Below are positions 24,330 to 36,034 of a stretch of 64,000 nt of DNA, in pieces. The notes below the pieces were generated by a model. That model made no database searches. It worked only from the letters and a program-made list of their open reading frames with translations, and was not told where the DNA came from. The position numbers and the translations under genes were made by a program. Each line of letters starts with the position of its first letter. The stretch's first letter is position 1. This DNA comes from Embiotoca jacksoni (taxonomy: Eukaryota > Chordata > Actinopteri > Embiotocidae): assembly GCA_022577435.1 (NCBI GenBank), contig JAKOON010000009.1, positions 9,506,411 to 9,570,410 on the forward strand, given 5' to 3'.

Positions 24330-25560
24330 AGTTATTCTGAATGATGCAGGTTTTGTCCCGGCCGGTTCAATTTGCCGTCAGCGGCACAAATCCGCTCCGT
24401 GCAAGAAGCGGTTAAGCGCTGCAAAACACCGCACAACAAAAAACAGTGCCGGCCGGGCCCTTTGCGAGCACACACCTTCAGGCTGGACTTGAGCGGTCCT
24501 TTGGCTACAGTGTGGTTGAAGCCCGCAGCTATCTCCTCCTCGGAGAACTCCTTGAGGCTCCCGTCCTGCATGAGCACGGTGTAAACGCTGCGCCGGGCTC
24601 CCGCGGCCGAGACGTCTCTGTTTTCCTGCTTGACAGCCTGGACCACTCCTGTCACCGGGGCACCGTCCCCCGTCGGACTCGGCGCATAAACGCGGCTGCC
24701 CAGGATCGACCGCTTCACCAGACGCCTCGTATGCATCGTCTACAAGTGTCTCGCTGTGTTCAGAGCCGGCGACCCGGTGAATTTAAATCATGAAACGTCG
24801 AATTATATCCGGTAAACAACGTCGAGAAAATCGCAAAACCGCAGCGGGTCGACTACGCGCTCCGACAGCCCTGACAAAATGTTAGAAAGCGGCAACATAC
24901 TCGGCGGGCGAAAACTCCGAACAGCGTCCTGAATGAAGCGAACTCAAAAAGCACCGAAAACCGAATTCACGTGAACAAACAGCCGATAACAACCTGCAAC
25001 GTGGGGGGGGGGGGGGAAGAAAAAAAACCAACCAAAAAAAAAAAAAAAAACCCGATTCATTCGCCGCTAAACAACCTCCACATCCAGCCGGCTACCAATC
25101 TTCCGCCGTTCGACCTGTTTGTTTTCCCCACTGCTCCCTGCGAGCTGAGGGGGGGGGGGGGCGACGGGAAAACGCGGACTAACCTTCACGGTCTGGAACC
25201 GAAATGACATTTGTACACGATTAAACAAAGTGGCGGCTTTTTCACGGTAAACACGGCCCGGACGGGAAAGAATCACAGAAAACACGTCGAATTATTTCAC
25301 TTCGCTCAGCCACACACGTCGCAACCCCGCGTTAGGCGTTGAACGCGGCTGAAAACACCACCGTTTGGTGACTCCAGCTCCGCCTACCGTCACTTCCAGT
25401 CCGCAGTCGCTTCCGACCGAGCAGAGCCTCTACCGGCGGAATGCTGCCTGTAAACATGTGCGGTCCGGCGGCCAAGGCGGGCTGCAATTGGACGGCGTAG
25501 CACACGCCTCCACAATCCCCTCCCCACCACCACCACCACCACCACCCCCTTTTCCGACAG
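24330..25560 (-). promoter_or_regulatory. znf704: CpG-rich promoter and 5' leader of znf704
   Basis: CpG dinucleotides are dense here, unlike the flanks, and the block surrounds the first coding exon. On the minus strand there is an ETS/CRE-like GGAAGTGACG (25388-25397) and another GGAA core near 25409. No TATA box is obvious. Homopolymer runs of G (about 25005-25017 and 25149-25161) and A (about 25037-25051) interrupt it. A donor-like GTGAAG|GTTAGT on the minus strand near 25186 could end an upstream non-coding exon. Transcription start sites cannot be placed from sequence alone. Confidence 0.65.
24476..24736 (-). CDS. znf704: znf704 coding exon 1 (N-terminus, 87 codons)
   Basis: This is the first coding exon of a zinc-finger transcription factor of the HDBP family (ZNF704, ZNF395, SLC2A4RG), nuclear DNA-binding regulators. 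The start is fixed: an in-frame TAG lies two codons upstream (TAG ACG ATG) and position -3 is A. The protein opens with MHTRRLVKRSILGSRVYAPS, like the RRLxKRSxLGxRV opening I know from ZNF395. It continues with a stretch around residues 50-70 (VYTVLMQDGSLKEFSEEEI) resembling the family's conserved N-terminal module. The exon ends in frame after Lys87 at AAG|GTGTGT (donor 24475-24474), so it is phase 0 and joins the exon at 18786. The paralogue could be questioned from this exon alone; exon 2 and the neighbouring pag1 point to znf704. The first exon lies in a CpG-rich block, as expected for a regulated housekeeping-type promoter. Confidence 0.85.
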
Positions 25561-25956
25561 AAGGTAATGCAACTCCGGAGGATGCTCCATTCAAAACAAT
25601 GACGCAAGGATGGATAGGAAAGGAGAAGGGAGGAGGTGTAGCAGAACGAAAGAAAGGAGAAAACGGGGGGTGGGGGGGGGATTTAGGCTACGGAGAGGAA
25701 AACTTCAGCCAGACACTGAGCTTTGTGCTATAACCTAGTTCTACAGCCTACTTTCTAAGAGCCATGGGACTAAAAAATGATCTGCTTGAAAATTAAATGG
25801 TCTGCACTGGTCTGCTTTTCTGAATGTAAACACAACAGGTTGTTTAATTTCATGACTGAATATGGCACTTTTATTGTACTAAAGGCACTGGAGGGAAACA
25901 TCCAATATCAGCCCTGAACATCATGCATCTGCCCTTGGGCTGCCAATACCAAGTAT

Positions 25957-26208
25957 ATTTCATTATCAATTAATATGTCAAATAATTTCTCAATAAATCC
26001 ATAAATTCTTTGGAGTTTAAAGTGTCAAATCTGTTGTTTTTTTCCTGACCAACAGTCCACAACCAAAAGATATTCAGTTTTGTATCACACAGGACTAAAG
26101 GAAGCTGGAATGAAAGGATTTTTAAAACGACTCTAAAAGAATGATCAAAATAGTTTGCAATTATTTTTTTTTAGTTGAACAACTAATTGATCAATCGGGG
26201 CAAGAGCC
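25957..26208 (+). mobile_element. teleost MITE-like interspersed repeat, copy 2
   Basis: Shares an identical 27-bp block (26051-26077) with 4719-4745, in the same orientation. The flanking AT-rich sequence matches the same family more loosely. It is more decayed than copy 1 and lies between the znf704 promoter and the presumed pag1 3' end. Confidence 0.65.
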
Positions 26209-26811
26209 AACTAAATCCCAACCGATAATTTAGGCATAAAATGCTATAAAAAAAAAGAATTTCAGAACAGGGGCTGCACCTTACAGAGAAGCCAAGGAGG
26301 AAAATGTTTGAGGCCCTCCCCCCAAAAATGGGGAGATGGGACCCGTGATGGTCACTTATATTGACACGTTGCAATGACATCTTTAAACCACCTTAAGCCT
26401 TCCATAAAGGTACCATACAGTGCATCACCACTGCCCCAATAACCCCCCTAAGGGGGGCCTCGATGAGCTTCTTTGCCTGGGCCCCCATATAGTCTACAAT
26501 CTCCACTCTTAAAGTGCAATTTCACAGCACGTCACAAGTTCTCACTCTAAAATAAATTAAAAAAATTATCTGATAAATGTGTTTCTTTGATTAGAAAGTT
26601 TACAGTGCTTTGATAAATCAAGTTAACCAGGAGACTGATTCATTCATTGTAATTACTACCAGGTGTGGCAGAGAAAAAACACCTAAGAATGTTATCACAG
26701 TAACAAATGACCTAATTAATGTCAAATGTAATGTTTTTAGAAAATCATATGCCGTATACAATCCTTCTACAAGACAGCGTCTCCACTGAATAAAAAGACA
26801 AAATGACACAA

Positions 26812-26817
26812 TTTATT
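26812..26817 (-). terminator. pag1: candidate pag1 polyadenylation signal
   Basis: AATAAA on the minus strand, followed downstream by a U-rich and GU-containing stretch (TTGTGTCATTTTGTC), the usual layout of a cleavage site. Alternatives are at 29165-29170 (only 376 bp after the stop, no GU-rich follow-up) and 25870-25875 (GU-rich stretch about 35 nt later). Chosen on context only. Confidence 0.3.
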
Positions 26818-29545
26818 ATATATATATATATTTTAATTGAACAATTCATGTCATAAAATATTTACATGCAGAGAATGGAAATCGGACAGAGTGGAGTGAC
26901 AGATGTGGCCATAACTGCCAAAACAGGCTTTGCCCTTTGATCAAAGGCGGGTGTCACCATAGAGTCGTCTGCTGGTTGAACAAATGGTCTCATTAAGGGA
27001 GGAGTGGAGCTGAAGGGGAGGCAGCGAGGGAGCTTCTCCAAACCGCCGCCACACCCCCACTCCCCCGAGGGGAATGTGTGTGTGTGTGTGGATGTTTATA
27101 TGACCGACATAGATGGCCAGAGAGAAAAAGTGATTTTTTTTTTTTTTTAGGTATCTATTAACTGTGTCTGTGTGTGTTGTCCTGATTAGATTTGGCACTA
27201 AACCTCCCCCCCCCCCTTTGGCAGATCATTTCCTTAGAGGTCATTTATAGTGTTCTGTGAACACCATTATATCTATCGGATGGCACCACCCTGATATGCT
27301 GCCACAGCAGTTGGCAGAGACAATGTACTCAAATGGTCATGTTGTTTTGGTTGGGAGTGTAAATAACACTGATAATTACCTCTTTGCAGAAATGAGCATA
27401 ATATTTTGGAGGGCTTCGCGAACTCATCTTCGTTCAGAAATTACTGGGACTGGATTGCAGTCGCAATACTCGGAGGATATAACAGCATTTGAAATGTCTA
27501 TCATTTATGAGTACAATACCAGTCAGAGCTGGCTGGCTGTGTTTGTCTGAACCACCAACAAGCTCCAGCTTGTCTAATGAAACATGAACTAAGGCTGAGG
27601 ATACTGTAATGCTGTAATATTTTGATGTGGGTGGAAACAGATGACACCAATCTTTTCTGCAAAGGAGGCTAAATACTGTAGCAATGATAAAGATATTTAC
27701 AGCAACAAGTGCAGGCCCTATTCATTCGAAAATTAACATCAATCAACTGTATTTGAGATATTATTTCTATGTTTTTAAATAAAAGTACCACTCTTTTCTT
27801 AAAATGCATGTACCAAAAGAATTGTACCATATGTCTGATTGGTTATTATTATTCGTCAGAAATGAAACACCATTTGACAACTTTGAGTTACAATAAAATA
27901 AAATAAAAAATAAAAAAGCCATTGGACAGCAGAGTTTCAGTTTTCCTTAAAACAAGTCAGACATCCATCAGTGCTCTCAACAGAGCTATTTTAAAATAAG
28001 ACCACTCTGGACATTGTACAAATAAGTAAAAGCTTACATAAAATTTTCACAGAGTAACAGTTGGTTAAAATAGTGCTCTAACTATATACAGGCCTTGGTT
28101 GGCATGACGTCAAGCTACAAACCGACAGATATGGTTTCCTCTTTTAAAAGCATTTGATTGTGCAGGAATGTAACTGGATTGTGATGATGCTTTCAATAAT
28201 CTGTATATAAATGCAGTACCATTATATCAAACACTGTGCTTTAATGCCAACTGAAGACCGTATCTTGTACCAAACATAGATTCAACAAATACACAGTAAC
28301 CGAGAAAATACAATAGTTATAATAAACAATATTCTTGGGGTCATTTCATTACATCATAAGTCTTTTGAATTGGCTGCAACCTGTCAAAATGACCAAAACA
28401 AGTTCTCGGCAGACGTCTTTTTTTTTTTTCTTCTTTTTTTTAAACAATGAATCAGGGGAAAGCGTACCTACAGTAACTGTCGTTATCCTTACAACTCACC
28501 TTCATTATCTGAGTAAAAATGCTAGAAACTTCTATAAAATGCCTATTTACTTTTCTCTCACAGACATACTCTGGAACGTTTCACAATTACACAACAATAT
28601 GTATCTTCAAATAAATATGAATTTCACAAAAAATATTTGACATGTACTGTAAAACTTCTAAAAATGCTTTCAAAATGTCTTGTGAAACCACAGGCTCCCC
28701 GCCTTCCCTCACTCCTTGTTTTCTATTTTTTTGGTTCTGCAGATGACTAGTTTCATCCTGTGACACGTGAAGCCCATAGTATAGATTCTCATGAAAAGGA
28801 CATGTATGCAACAGTCAAGAAGTCACCAGCTCTCTTTGAGGTGGTAATCTAACAAATATCTTTGTGTCTCTGAGCCATTTGGCCGCAGATCAGATTAGCT
28901 TTGTTTTCATGCCGAGAACCAATTCAAGGGAATTTCTAGCGGAGAATGCACAGTTAAGGTGCTGCCAACCTGGCAAGCAATATCCTACAAATACACCATC
29001 TCACACTTCAATAAAACACGACACTGAAGTCACCTGGAAGAAGCTAGAACGAGTAGCAGCTGCAGACGGAGCATACAAATGTTACCTTCACATGTACAGT
29101 AAGTGCATGGATTTCATGAGCATATGGCACTGAATTCTTGGTGTCTTTTTTTTTTTTTTTTATATTTATTTTTTTTAATCACAAGCATTGATTGCGTCCT
29201 CAGCTAACCCTTATAAATGGTGCATATGTGTTGTGTTTGGATATCTATTTGATAGTTTAAATATTTGATATTATTTTCACAATCAAGCATTCTTAAGGCC
29301 GACCAGTACCGATGTCGTTCACCCCGGTTGATAAATTAAAGGAGTCAAGTTCAGAGATGATAAATTGTACCGGAGCTGTGACGAGGAACAGTCATGCATT
29401 GATGGCGGAGGTTGTGCTGAGCTGTTTTCTGTCGTTTCCCCCCTCCCAAGTCATGCACCAAAAGCAGGCTTGAGAGCACTAGAGTGACGTCTGCAAGATG
29501 CATCCCCTGAACCGCCACAGATAAAGATGATGAGCGGGAAAAATC

Positions 29546-29908
29546 TCAAAGGCGGGACATTTCTCGGCCCAGACCCAACTCTCCAACACTCTCGTAGTCG
29601 GGCTCTGGCTTGGCAACGTCTGACTCCTCGGCCCCCGGCCCGACCCTGTGGTCATCATCCGAGCTATTAGTCTTTGGGAGGCAGATGGTTTCGTAGCCGG
29701 GATCAGTGCTGTCAGGAAAGCAGTCTTCCCCTGGCTGGGGCTCATCGTGCTGGGAGTAGATATCTCGGACCGTGGCGTAGAGGTCACTGGAGGAGGAGGT
29801 CGGGACCAGACCTTTGATCTCTGCGATGCTGCTGTAGTCGTGCTCTTTGTCTTCATCACTAACAGCGGCGTCACAGTTTGTTTTGTTGACTGTCGAGTAC
29901 ACTGCTGA
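29546..29908 (-). CDS. pag1: pag1 last coding exon (Csk-binding tail)
   Basis: A 363-bp coding part from acceptor CTGTCTTTCAG|TCA to TGA at 29548-29546, residues 336-455. It holds Tyr339 (SAVYSTVNK, equivalent of human AMYSSVNK Tyr317, which binds the Csk SH2 domain), Tyr360 (HDYSSIAE), Tyr379 (SDLYATVRD, human NDLYATVKD), Tyr386, Tyr407 (GYETI) and Tyr440 (PEPDYESV). The tail reads LGLGREMSRL, against human LQQGRDITRL. The final -S-R-L keeps a class I PDZ ligand, which in mammals binds EBP50/NHERF1 and links rafts to ezrin and actin. The exon continues into the 3' UTR. Confidence 0.96.
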   Translation of the reverse strand, partial: SAVYSTVNKTNCDAAVSDEDKEHDYSSIAEIKGLVPTSSSSDLYATVRDIYSQHDEPQPGEDCFPDSTDPGYETICLPKTNSSDDDHRVGPGAEESDVAKPEPDYESVGELGLGREMSRL

Positions 29909-30277
29909 CTGAAAGACAGGGAACAAACAAAATGATACAGACTGTTTGTAATAACTTGTATAATGTTGTCATTAACATAATTAAATCTATCAGACAAAAG
30001 AGCTGTGCTTCAGACACTCGGAGAGATAATAGCAATATGACTAGTAAAGACACTGATGCATTCATATCCAAAGATCCCTGCTAGGTTTTTCTGCTTTTAG
30101 CGTTATATCTGATGTTGGATGACTATTTTGCCAGTTTCTACTGTGCTTTTTGTCATTCTTTTTGTTTTTTTCTTCTCTTTCTGGTGCTCGGTGCATTGGC
30201 ATGCACGTAGCAAAGTGCTGCTGTTTCGGGACTGGAAACGCCAGTTTGGGGAATAAGGGAGTTTAACACACACTTAC
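29909..30277 (-). other. pag1: pag1 intron 6
   Basis: A 369-bp intron with GTAAGT donor and a pyrimidine-rich CTGTCTTTCAG acceptor. Nothing else is seen in it. Confidence 0.8.
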
Positions 30278-30337
30278 TTCATTGTCTGACAGAACGCAGT
30301 TGTCGAACCCCGATGTAGGAGACAGAGGGGAGTGTAA
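30278..30337 (-). CDS. pag1: pag1 coding exon 6 (60 bp, in-frame)
   Basis: A 60-bp exon, acceptor TTCTCCTCCAG|TTA, donor AATGAA|GTAAGT, phase 0 to phase 0. It encodes LHSPLSPTSGFDNCVLSDNE (316-335). The position corresponds to human FSSLSYKSREEDPTLTEEE, just before the Csk site, but identity is low and the human tyrosine there (Tyr299) is absent. The exon call rests on good splice sites, perfect phase and position rather than strong similarity. Its removal would not change the frame. Confidence 0.8.
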
Positions 30338-32664
30338 CTGGAGGAGAAAAGAACAAAAAGATAGAATCAGATATGGCAGCCAGTGGGTGATAAGAAAAGT
30401 CCTTAGAGCACAATCAGAAGTTTAAAACACTTCCATGTGCTACAAAGTGAATTCTTACTTCACCTGAAAGCGCTGTTAATGTAAGAACATATAAAAGGTT
30501 GTCACACATTTTTCTCTTTTAGAATTTGGTGGCACCTTGATGAAATTTTTTTAACTACTTATCTGCAGAGGTTTAAAAAAAATGCTCTCATGATTACAAG
30601 CAGCAGGCTGTAACACGGTAACCTCGTGCAGCAACGGAGCTATTCCCAATGACTCTGAGGGAAAACAAGTGAGATATGGCCGTAGTTCTAATCAAGCTGT
30701 GTTACTAAAACATGCCAGCAAACTATTGACGAGTTCTAAAAAAACATACACACTGGCAGCAAATCTGCCTGAATGTGAGCGAACGCTTGGTAACTGATCA
30801 ATAGTGACATTCTAAACTATTCCCAGCGGCGGGAGAGAAACACGCTCTGCGTTTGCTGTTTCTGCTGCGATACATGGGAAGCTAATGTTCTATATAACCA
30901 CCCATTCATTAAAAAAATTATTGAGCAAAAGTCAATAGGCAGTGACAGGGAGTATGATGCTTTTGTGCACAGCCTCTGTCCACTTCGCCTTATGATCGAT
31001 GACGGAGCCATTAATCAACAAAGCACATTTGACAGCAGCACAAAACACCTCAGGAGTCTAACAAGAATCTCAATATCCAGGCGAGCACCGACTAAATACT
31101 TAATATCATGTAAAAAGTGAAAGAAAATATGTTGCTTTTTGTGTACGTTTTTGACTTGATGCAAAGATAAAAAAAATTATTATTTTGTCTTTGGTTGGAT
31201 ATCAATGTCGAAAGCATTAAAAAAAACCAAAAAAAAAAACAAGGAAAAGCTGCTCACTGTTGAGGCACAGCTTGTTGCCAGGTAAGGACACATCTCTACG
31301 CTAGCTACACTCTCACGTAGTGAATGGAAACCTGTGCAGCGAGATCATTAATCAAACTGTCCACCCCGGCTGTAGGCAGTAGTACTATCTTCATGCGGTT
31401 ACATGTTTCTCTGGCATCGTCTCAAAGCGTGTAAATCAATATGACTACTTTATGGATAACACTTAAGACATGATTACTTTTATAGATCTAACATACACCC
31501 TGCATGCCTTTTTCATCTCACTTTAATTAGCGGACCAATTAGGCAGAATGGCCCCGCAGGAGTATTCGTATCAAACAGGGACACAGGTGACTTGGACCAG
31601 TCACTGCACCTCTAAGTGTGTCTCACAATGTTTGTTCATCTAATATGAAGCCCCCTCAGCCTTTGCTCAAGCATTATTGGAAATTAAAGTGGAATTTCTT
31701 TTTAGCCTGTCATGTAGTTAGAAATAAACAAAGTATATACACTGTGTTTGACACATATGGGCATTAAATTTGACTCTTAAAAACGTTGTTTTATATCAAA
31801 CTAGACCGATAAAAAGCACGTGGACAGGTGTTTGTTTTGTGTCAATACACAAGGAGATTTTACATCGGAGCGATTATTTTGACGTGTTGCAATAAGACCG
31901 GATGTGCTTGCGTGTGTTTATGTGAGAGAGGATTATAAGAATGTGTTTATGTGCACGTCGGAGATGCAATGACATACAGGGCATGCAAGTATGACAGTAA
32001 GCTGATTACAGCCACGTCAGAAGATGGACGGCTCAGGTGTCAATGTGTCAGTCATGGTGGCGTGCATGTTGGCATGCGTGCATATAAATCAGTGTGATTA
32101 CACCCGCTCAGATTGTTGAAGTTGCATGTGGTCACTCAAGCTCTTAAACAACAGCAAGAAACTATAGAAATGCTAAATGTGTGAAGTACATACACATCAA
32201 CTTGAATTACCTCTATAATCGTCTATCTAACAATAGTGAGTCCCTTTTGTGGCGGGCAGCTCAACAGTGCTGAATGTTACAGTTTACCTGGATGGTGTCC
32301 CCGATGTATATCCCCGCAGCCCAGTGGCTGGGTCAAATTAATTTCCTGCATCTCGTATGAAAAACCCGCCGGCGACACACTGGCAAAGGACTGCAAACAA
32401 GTGTTACTGCTGTTTATGACAGTTCAATAACTGTTCGACTGCGCAGGATCACAGGAGCTGAGAGTAAAAGGTCACAAACAGGCTGTGTGAGTGTGTATTT
32501 CTGTGTGGCTGGAGCAAATGTTAAACCAGAAAGTGTATGTATGGAAAAATGCTCGTATATGAGAAAGCCTGCCTCTCTGTGTGAGCAGCATTTACCGAGC
32601 TGCTACCTGAGGGGATTCCTCTCAAACATTTACATACAGGCAATTCCGTGTATGAACAGATGAT

Positions 32665-32739
32665 CTGTGTATGTGTATGTGTATGTGTATGTGTGTGTGT
32701 GTGTGTGTGTGTATATGTATGTGTGTGTGTGTGTGTGTT
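32665..32739. repeat. (GTGTAT)n/(GT)n array
   Basis: Hexamer GTGTAT units grade into pure GT, broken by ATATGTAT. Confidence 0.9.
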
Positions 32740-32833
32740 TAAGAGACAGAGAGAGAGTTTCTATAGCCCATATCATCCATCATGAAGCCAGACTAACTGT
32801 CATAGTGATGGTGGCCAGCTGGTGCTCACTAGA

Positions 32834-32844
32834 CGCACACACAA

Positions 32845-32918
<74 letters not shown>
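32834..32918. repeat. (AC)n microsatellite
   Basis: Imperfect left end with CG units, then about 33 pure AC units. Confidence 0.94.
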
Positions 32919-32921
<3 letters not shown>

Positions 32922-33071
32922 GTTAGACAAGACAAATCACAGACGACTCCTGGTCATACATGGGCGTAAACCACAGGGAGCCAGGAACATTCACGTTTAA
33001 CCTTAAATCAGCCCCAGGGTGTCTCAGTGTAGCAGAGTATACAGTATGTAAAGTCATATGTCACAGTGTAT

Positions 33072-33072
<1 letters not shown>

Positions 33073-33149
<77 letters not shown>
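33073..33149. repeat. (GT)n microsatellite
   Basis: About 38 GT units, opposite in polarity to 32834-32918. Confidence 0.95.
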
Positions 33150-33154
<5 letters not shown>

Positions 33155-33277
33155 GGGGGAGGTCCAGAAAAATAAGATACATGTGGGTGGCTGCATTTGG
33201 GAGTGGGAATATAAATGAGGGCATTTTTAAGTATATACTGTATGAGTGTACGTATGCATGCATGTGTGCGCGCGCAT

Positions 33278-33279
<2 letters not shown>

Positions 33280-33356
<77 letters not shown>

Positions 33357-33360
33357 TGTT
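33280..33360. repeat. (GT)n microsatellite
   Basis: About 40 GT units, preceded by TGTGCGCGCGCATGAG. Confidence 0.95.
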
Positions 33361-34189
33361 TGGTTGCCCGTGTTGTGGAGTGTGGAGCGATATTGGAGCT
33401 CACTAGATCCAGACTTCATCACAGATACGGAGGTCAGATGAGGCCACGTTCGCCTCCTGTCCAAATGAGCAACAGGGATTAACTAATTGCCTACCACACC
33501 AAAGACAAAGGAGCAGAGATGTGACTATAAAAAAAGAGAAGAGAAATGACTAAAAAGGGGGAGGAGATGCACAGAGGACAGAGTGTATTATGGTTTATTA
33601 CAGCACAGGTCTTGTTTTATAGTTTGAGGTGTGTTTTTTTTTTTTTATCGGTTATGATAACATTGTAAAGTAACTGTTGAGATCTGGGAAAGTCCATCGG
33701 GTTACAAAAGCAGCAGCCAGATAATGACAGGTTAAGGTAAACAATCTATTAGATAAGGTAAACCATTTCATTTGGATGTAAAATCAAAAGGGAATTTATC
33801 TAAAATTGTAATAATATGTTGATGTATAGATAATAATATGTCGTTGCACAGAAAAACTGTATGTGCCCACAACTACAAGAAGTATGGGATGTTTAAGTCA
33901 GACCAGGAAGTCAGTCTGCTGATGTGATTAATCCTCAAAACAGATGTTTGTCTTTCAACTGCTTGTCTTTGTTAGTTTTGCTAACTTGGGGTGAAAATTA
34001 AGTCTGTGTGATCATCAGCTTGCTCGACCCCCTGACTATTTAGTGATGCCACCGCATTTGCAAATCTGAGCAAGTGACTTGGCGAATAGAGTTGTAATAC
34101 TGCTGAGAGGAATGATAGCCAAAAAAAAAAAAAAAAAATTAACATCCAGGCTAACAGCTCTGTGAGGCTGTATTCAGACACAGCGAGGC

Positions 34190-34830
34190 TTTGAGCTAAG
34201 TGCTAACACCAGCATGCTGACATGCTGAATTTTAGCAGGCAAAATAGCTACCTTGTCAAAATACTATATACTCTGCACCTATATAGCGCTTTTTCACCTT
34301 AGCAGTCTCAAAGTGCTTTCAAATTTCCCTTCCATTCACACATTCAAACACCAACGGTGACAGCACTGCCATGCAGGGAGCTCACCTGCCAAAGGACACT
34401 TTGAAATACCACCATTTTAACCTGGTGTGTTCGCAAATTCACCAACGAGCAACACATAGCACTACTGAGGGTGATGCCGTTAGGTTTTTAGGGATTCAAT
34501 CATGAACCAAAGCATTGCAGATATTAAAATGTTGACCTAATGACAGCACCATAAAAAAAGCTGAAGGGGTCTCCAGGGGGACATGAATATCACGTCAATC
34601 CATCCAATAGTTGATGAGATGTTTCTGTCAAAAAACATAAAAATTAAACTTAATGGTGGCCTAAGAGGAAGAAAAAAAAAAGGATCACCCAAAGTCACTT
34701 GGATTCATCGACCTGGATATTATGGATAATTTAACAGCAACACATCCAATAGTTGGTAGAGCAGATACAAATATTTCAGTCTGAACCAACCAACATGGCC
34801 ATGCTAAGAACCACACGAGTCGTGGGGTGA
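34190..34830 (+). mobile_element. interspersed teleost repeat, interrupted by another repeat
   Basis: The left part (34190-34260) has the 'gctaacaccagcatgctgacatgctg' style and the right part (34456-34830) includes CAATCCATCCAATAGTTG and TATTTCAGTCTGAACCAA. Both are characteristic of one long repeat found throughout fish genomes. The two parts are separated by about 195 bp belonging to a different family. Internal direct repetition (two 'catccaatagttg' units, near 34603 and 34743) is typical of this repeat. Confidence 0.6.
34262..34455 (+). mobile_element. SINE-like repeat nested in the repeat above
   Basis: Contains CACCTATATAGCGCTTTTTC, then 'tcaaagtgctttcaaa', 'attcacacattcaaacacc' and 'gccatgcagggagctcacctgcc', the usual order of the TATATAGCGCTTTT repeat. 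It splits the surrounding repeat, so it inserted later. The end point is approximate. Confidence 0.6.
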
Positions 34831-36034
34831 AAATTAAATGAAAACCAAAAAAAAAAATCTCAATTATCCTTTAAAACCGGAGAAGGGAATGTAGGTAGAA
34901 GAAGAAGAAGAAAAAAAAACATGATTAAAACTTTAGAGAGGAGTGTAAAGAACAGTTGACACTTAATGCTTTGTGGCAGATTGGCAACGTGTTGTTTTGT
35001 CTGATGCAATTCTATCTGAGCTCTTGGTGTGTGTTTGTGTGTCTCCTTTGCTGCAACACTTCTTCCATCTCTTCTGCTATAAATGTCCTTGTCTCGTCCT
35101 TTCCCCTCTCTCTTTTGCCCTTTCTTCTCTGTCACCATTGTTTCTTCACTGCCATCCTCTCCAATACTGATGACTTCATTTGTATATGCCGCAGGGTTTC
35201 GTTTTTCCTTCCTTTCTCTCGCTTTTTTTTTAATTTTTTTTTTTTAGTCTAACTCCCATCATCTTTCCGTCACTATCTCTGTTTCATCTATTACTCTCCT
35301 CACTCAGGCTCCCATTTTCATTCTCCTCTCCTCTCCTCTCCTCACTCCTACACCGTTTTCTGTCACCCTCAAATTTCCTCCTTCGGTCTGCCACTCTCCC
35401 TAACAGCCGCACTGAGATGGCAGCCTTAGCAGATAATAATTGTGGTGGAGAGACACATCTCCCTTTTTCTTTGTTCTCCATGATCTTTTTCTTACGCCAG
35501 TCATGTCAATTGTTTTGTAGGTGACCAATCTTGACTACACGGGGGTATAAATTGTGTTATTAGGACGGGGATATTCGGGGTAGGCAAAAATGAGAGACTG
35601 GACACCTATCATGTAAATTTCGGTCTGACTTTTTTGTGAAAAAAATGCACAAATCACATGGAAATATAAGGTTATTTTATAGTAAGACTAAACCAAATCA
35701 ACTTTTTTTCAACAAACCCGCTGCTTTCTGTGAAGTTGTCGGTTAGTATACTTCAGAACATAATATGTTCAGAAAAACCTCATTTAAGAATGCAATAGGA
35801 ATGCAATATAACTCTCAGGTCATGCCGGGGCTGAAAAAAACATCATTTTAAATGTAAAAATACATTTTCCGTAGCTGTTTTTCAATTTCTTTTTTTCTGC
35901 TTCTGCATGAATCTATTAAATTCGTTTTTTTCTCTTTCTGCTCCATCAAATTAGGAATGAACCTCCATTATGCAAATTATAGCCAACTAAATCCGAAGAG
36001 TGTGAGACATATAACACGCACACACAATCCTCAC

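Larger units (their letters stand above)
18787..24475 (-). other. znf704: znf704 intron 1
   Basis: A 5.7-kb intron between the two znf704 exons, bounded by GT (24475-24474) and AG (18788-18787). It holds a tRNA-derived SINE-like copy (about 19785-19965), AC/GT arrays at 20.43-20.70, 21.87, 23.07 and 23.66 kb, and a 33-base G run (22987-23019). A moderately CpG-rich stretch lies around 22510-22690. No coding exon is seen. Confidence 0.75.
25561..29545 (-). other. pag1: pag1 3' UTR and pag1-znf704 intergenic interval
   Basis: AT-rich DNA between the pag1 stop codon and the znf704 promoter. The part next to 29545 is the pag1 3' UTR. Minus-strand AATAAA hexamers occur at 29165-29170, 26812-26817 and 25870-25875. 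The one at 26812-26817 is followed by a U/GU-rich stretch and would give a 3' UTR of about 2.7 kb. A MITE-like repeat (25957-26208) lies beyond it. Long CA/GT tracts are absent. The exact end of the transcript cannot be set. Confidence 0.55.
30338..36034 (-). other. pag1: pag1 intron 5
   Basis: A 5.7-kb intron. It holds four alternating GT/AC arrays (32.66-33.36 kb), a nested pair of interspersed repeats (34.19-34.83 kb), a pyrimidine-rich stretch on the plus strand (35.04-35.35 kb) with several CTCCT units at 35.32-35.34 kb, and unremarkable AT-rich DNA elsewhere. The segment 31510-31580 contains a TAATTA-type motif and looks constrained in character, but I cannot test that. Confidence 0.75.

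Noticed and set aside
24372..24793. Plus-strand open frames opposite znf704 exon 1
   Set aside because: GC-rich antisense shadows without recognisable protein similarity.
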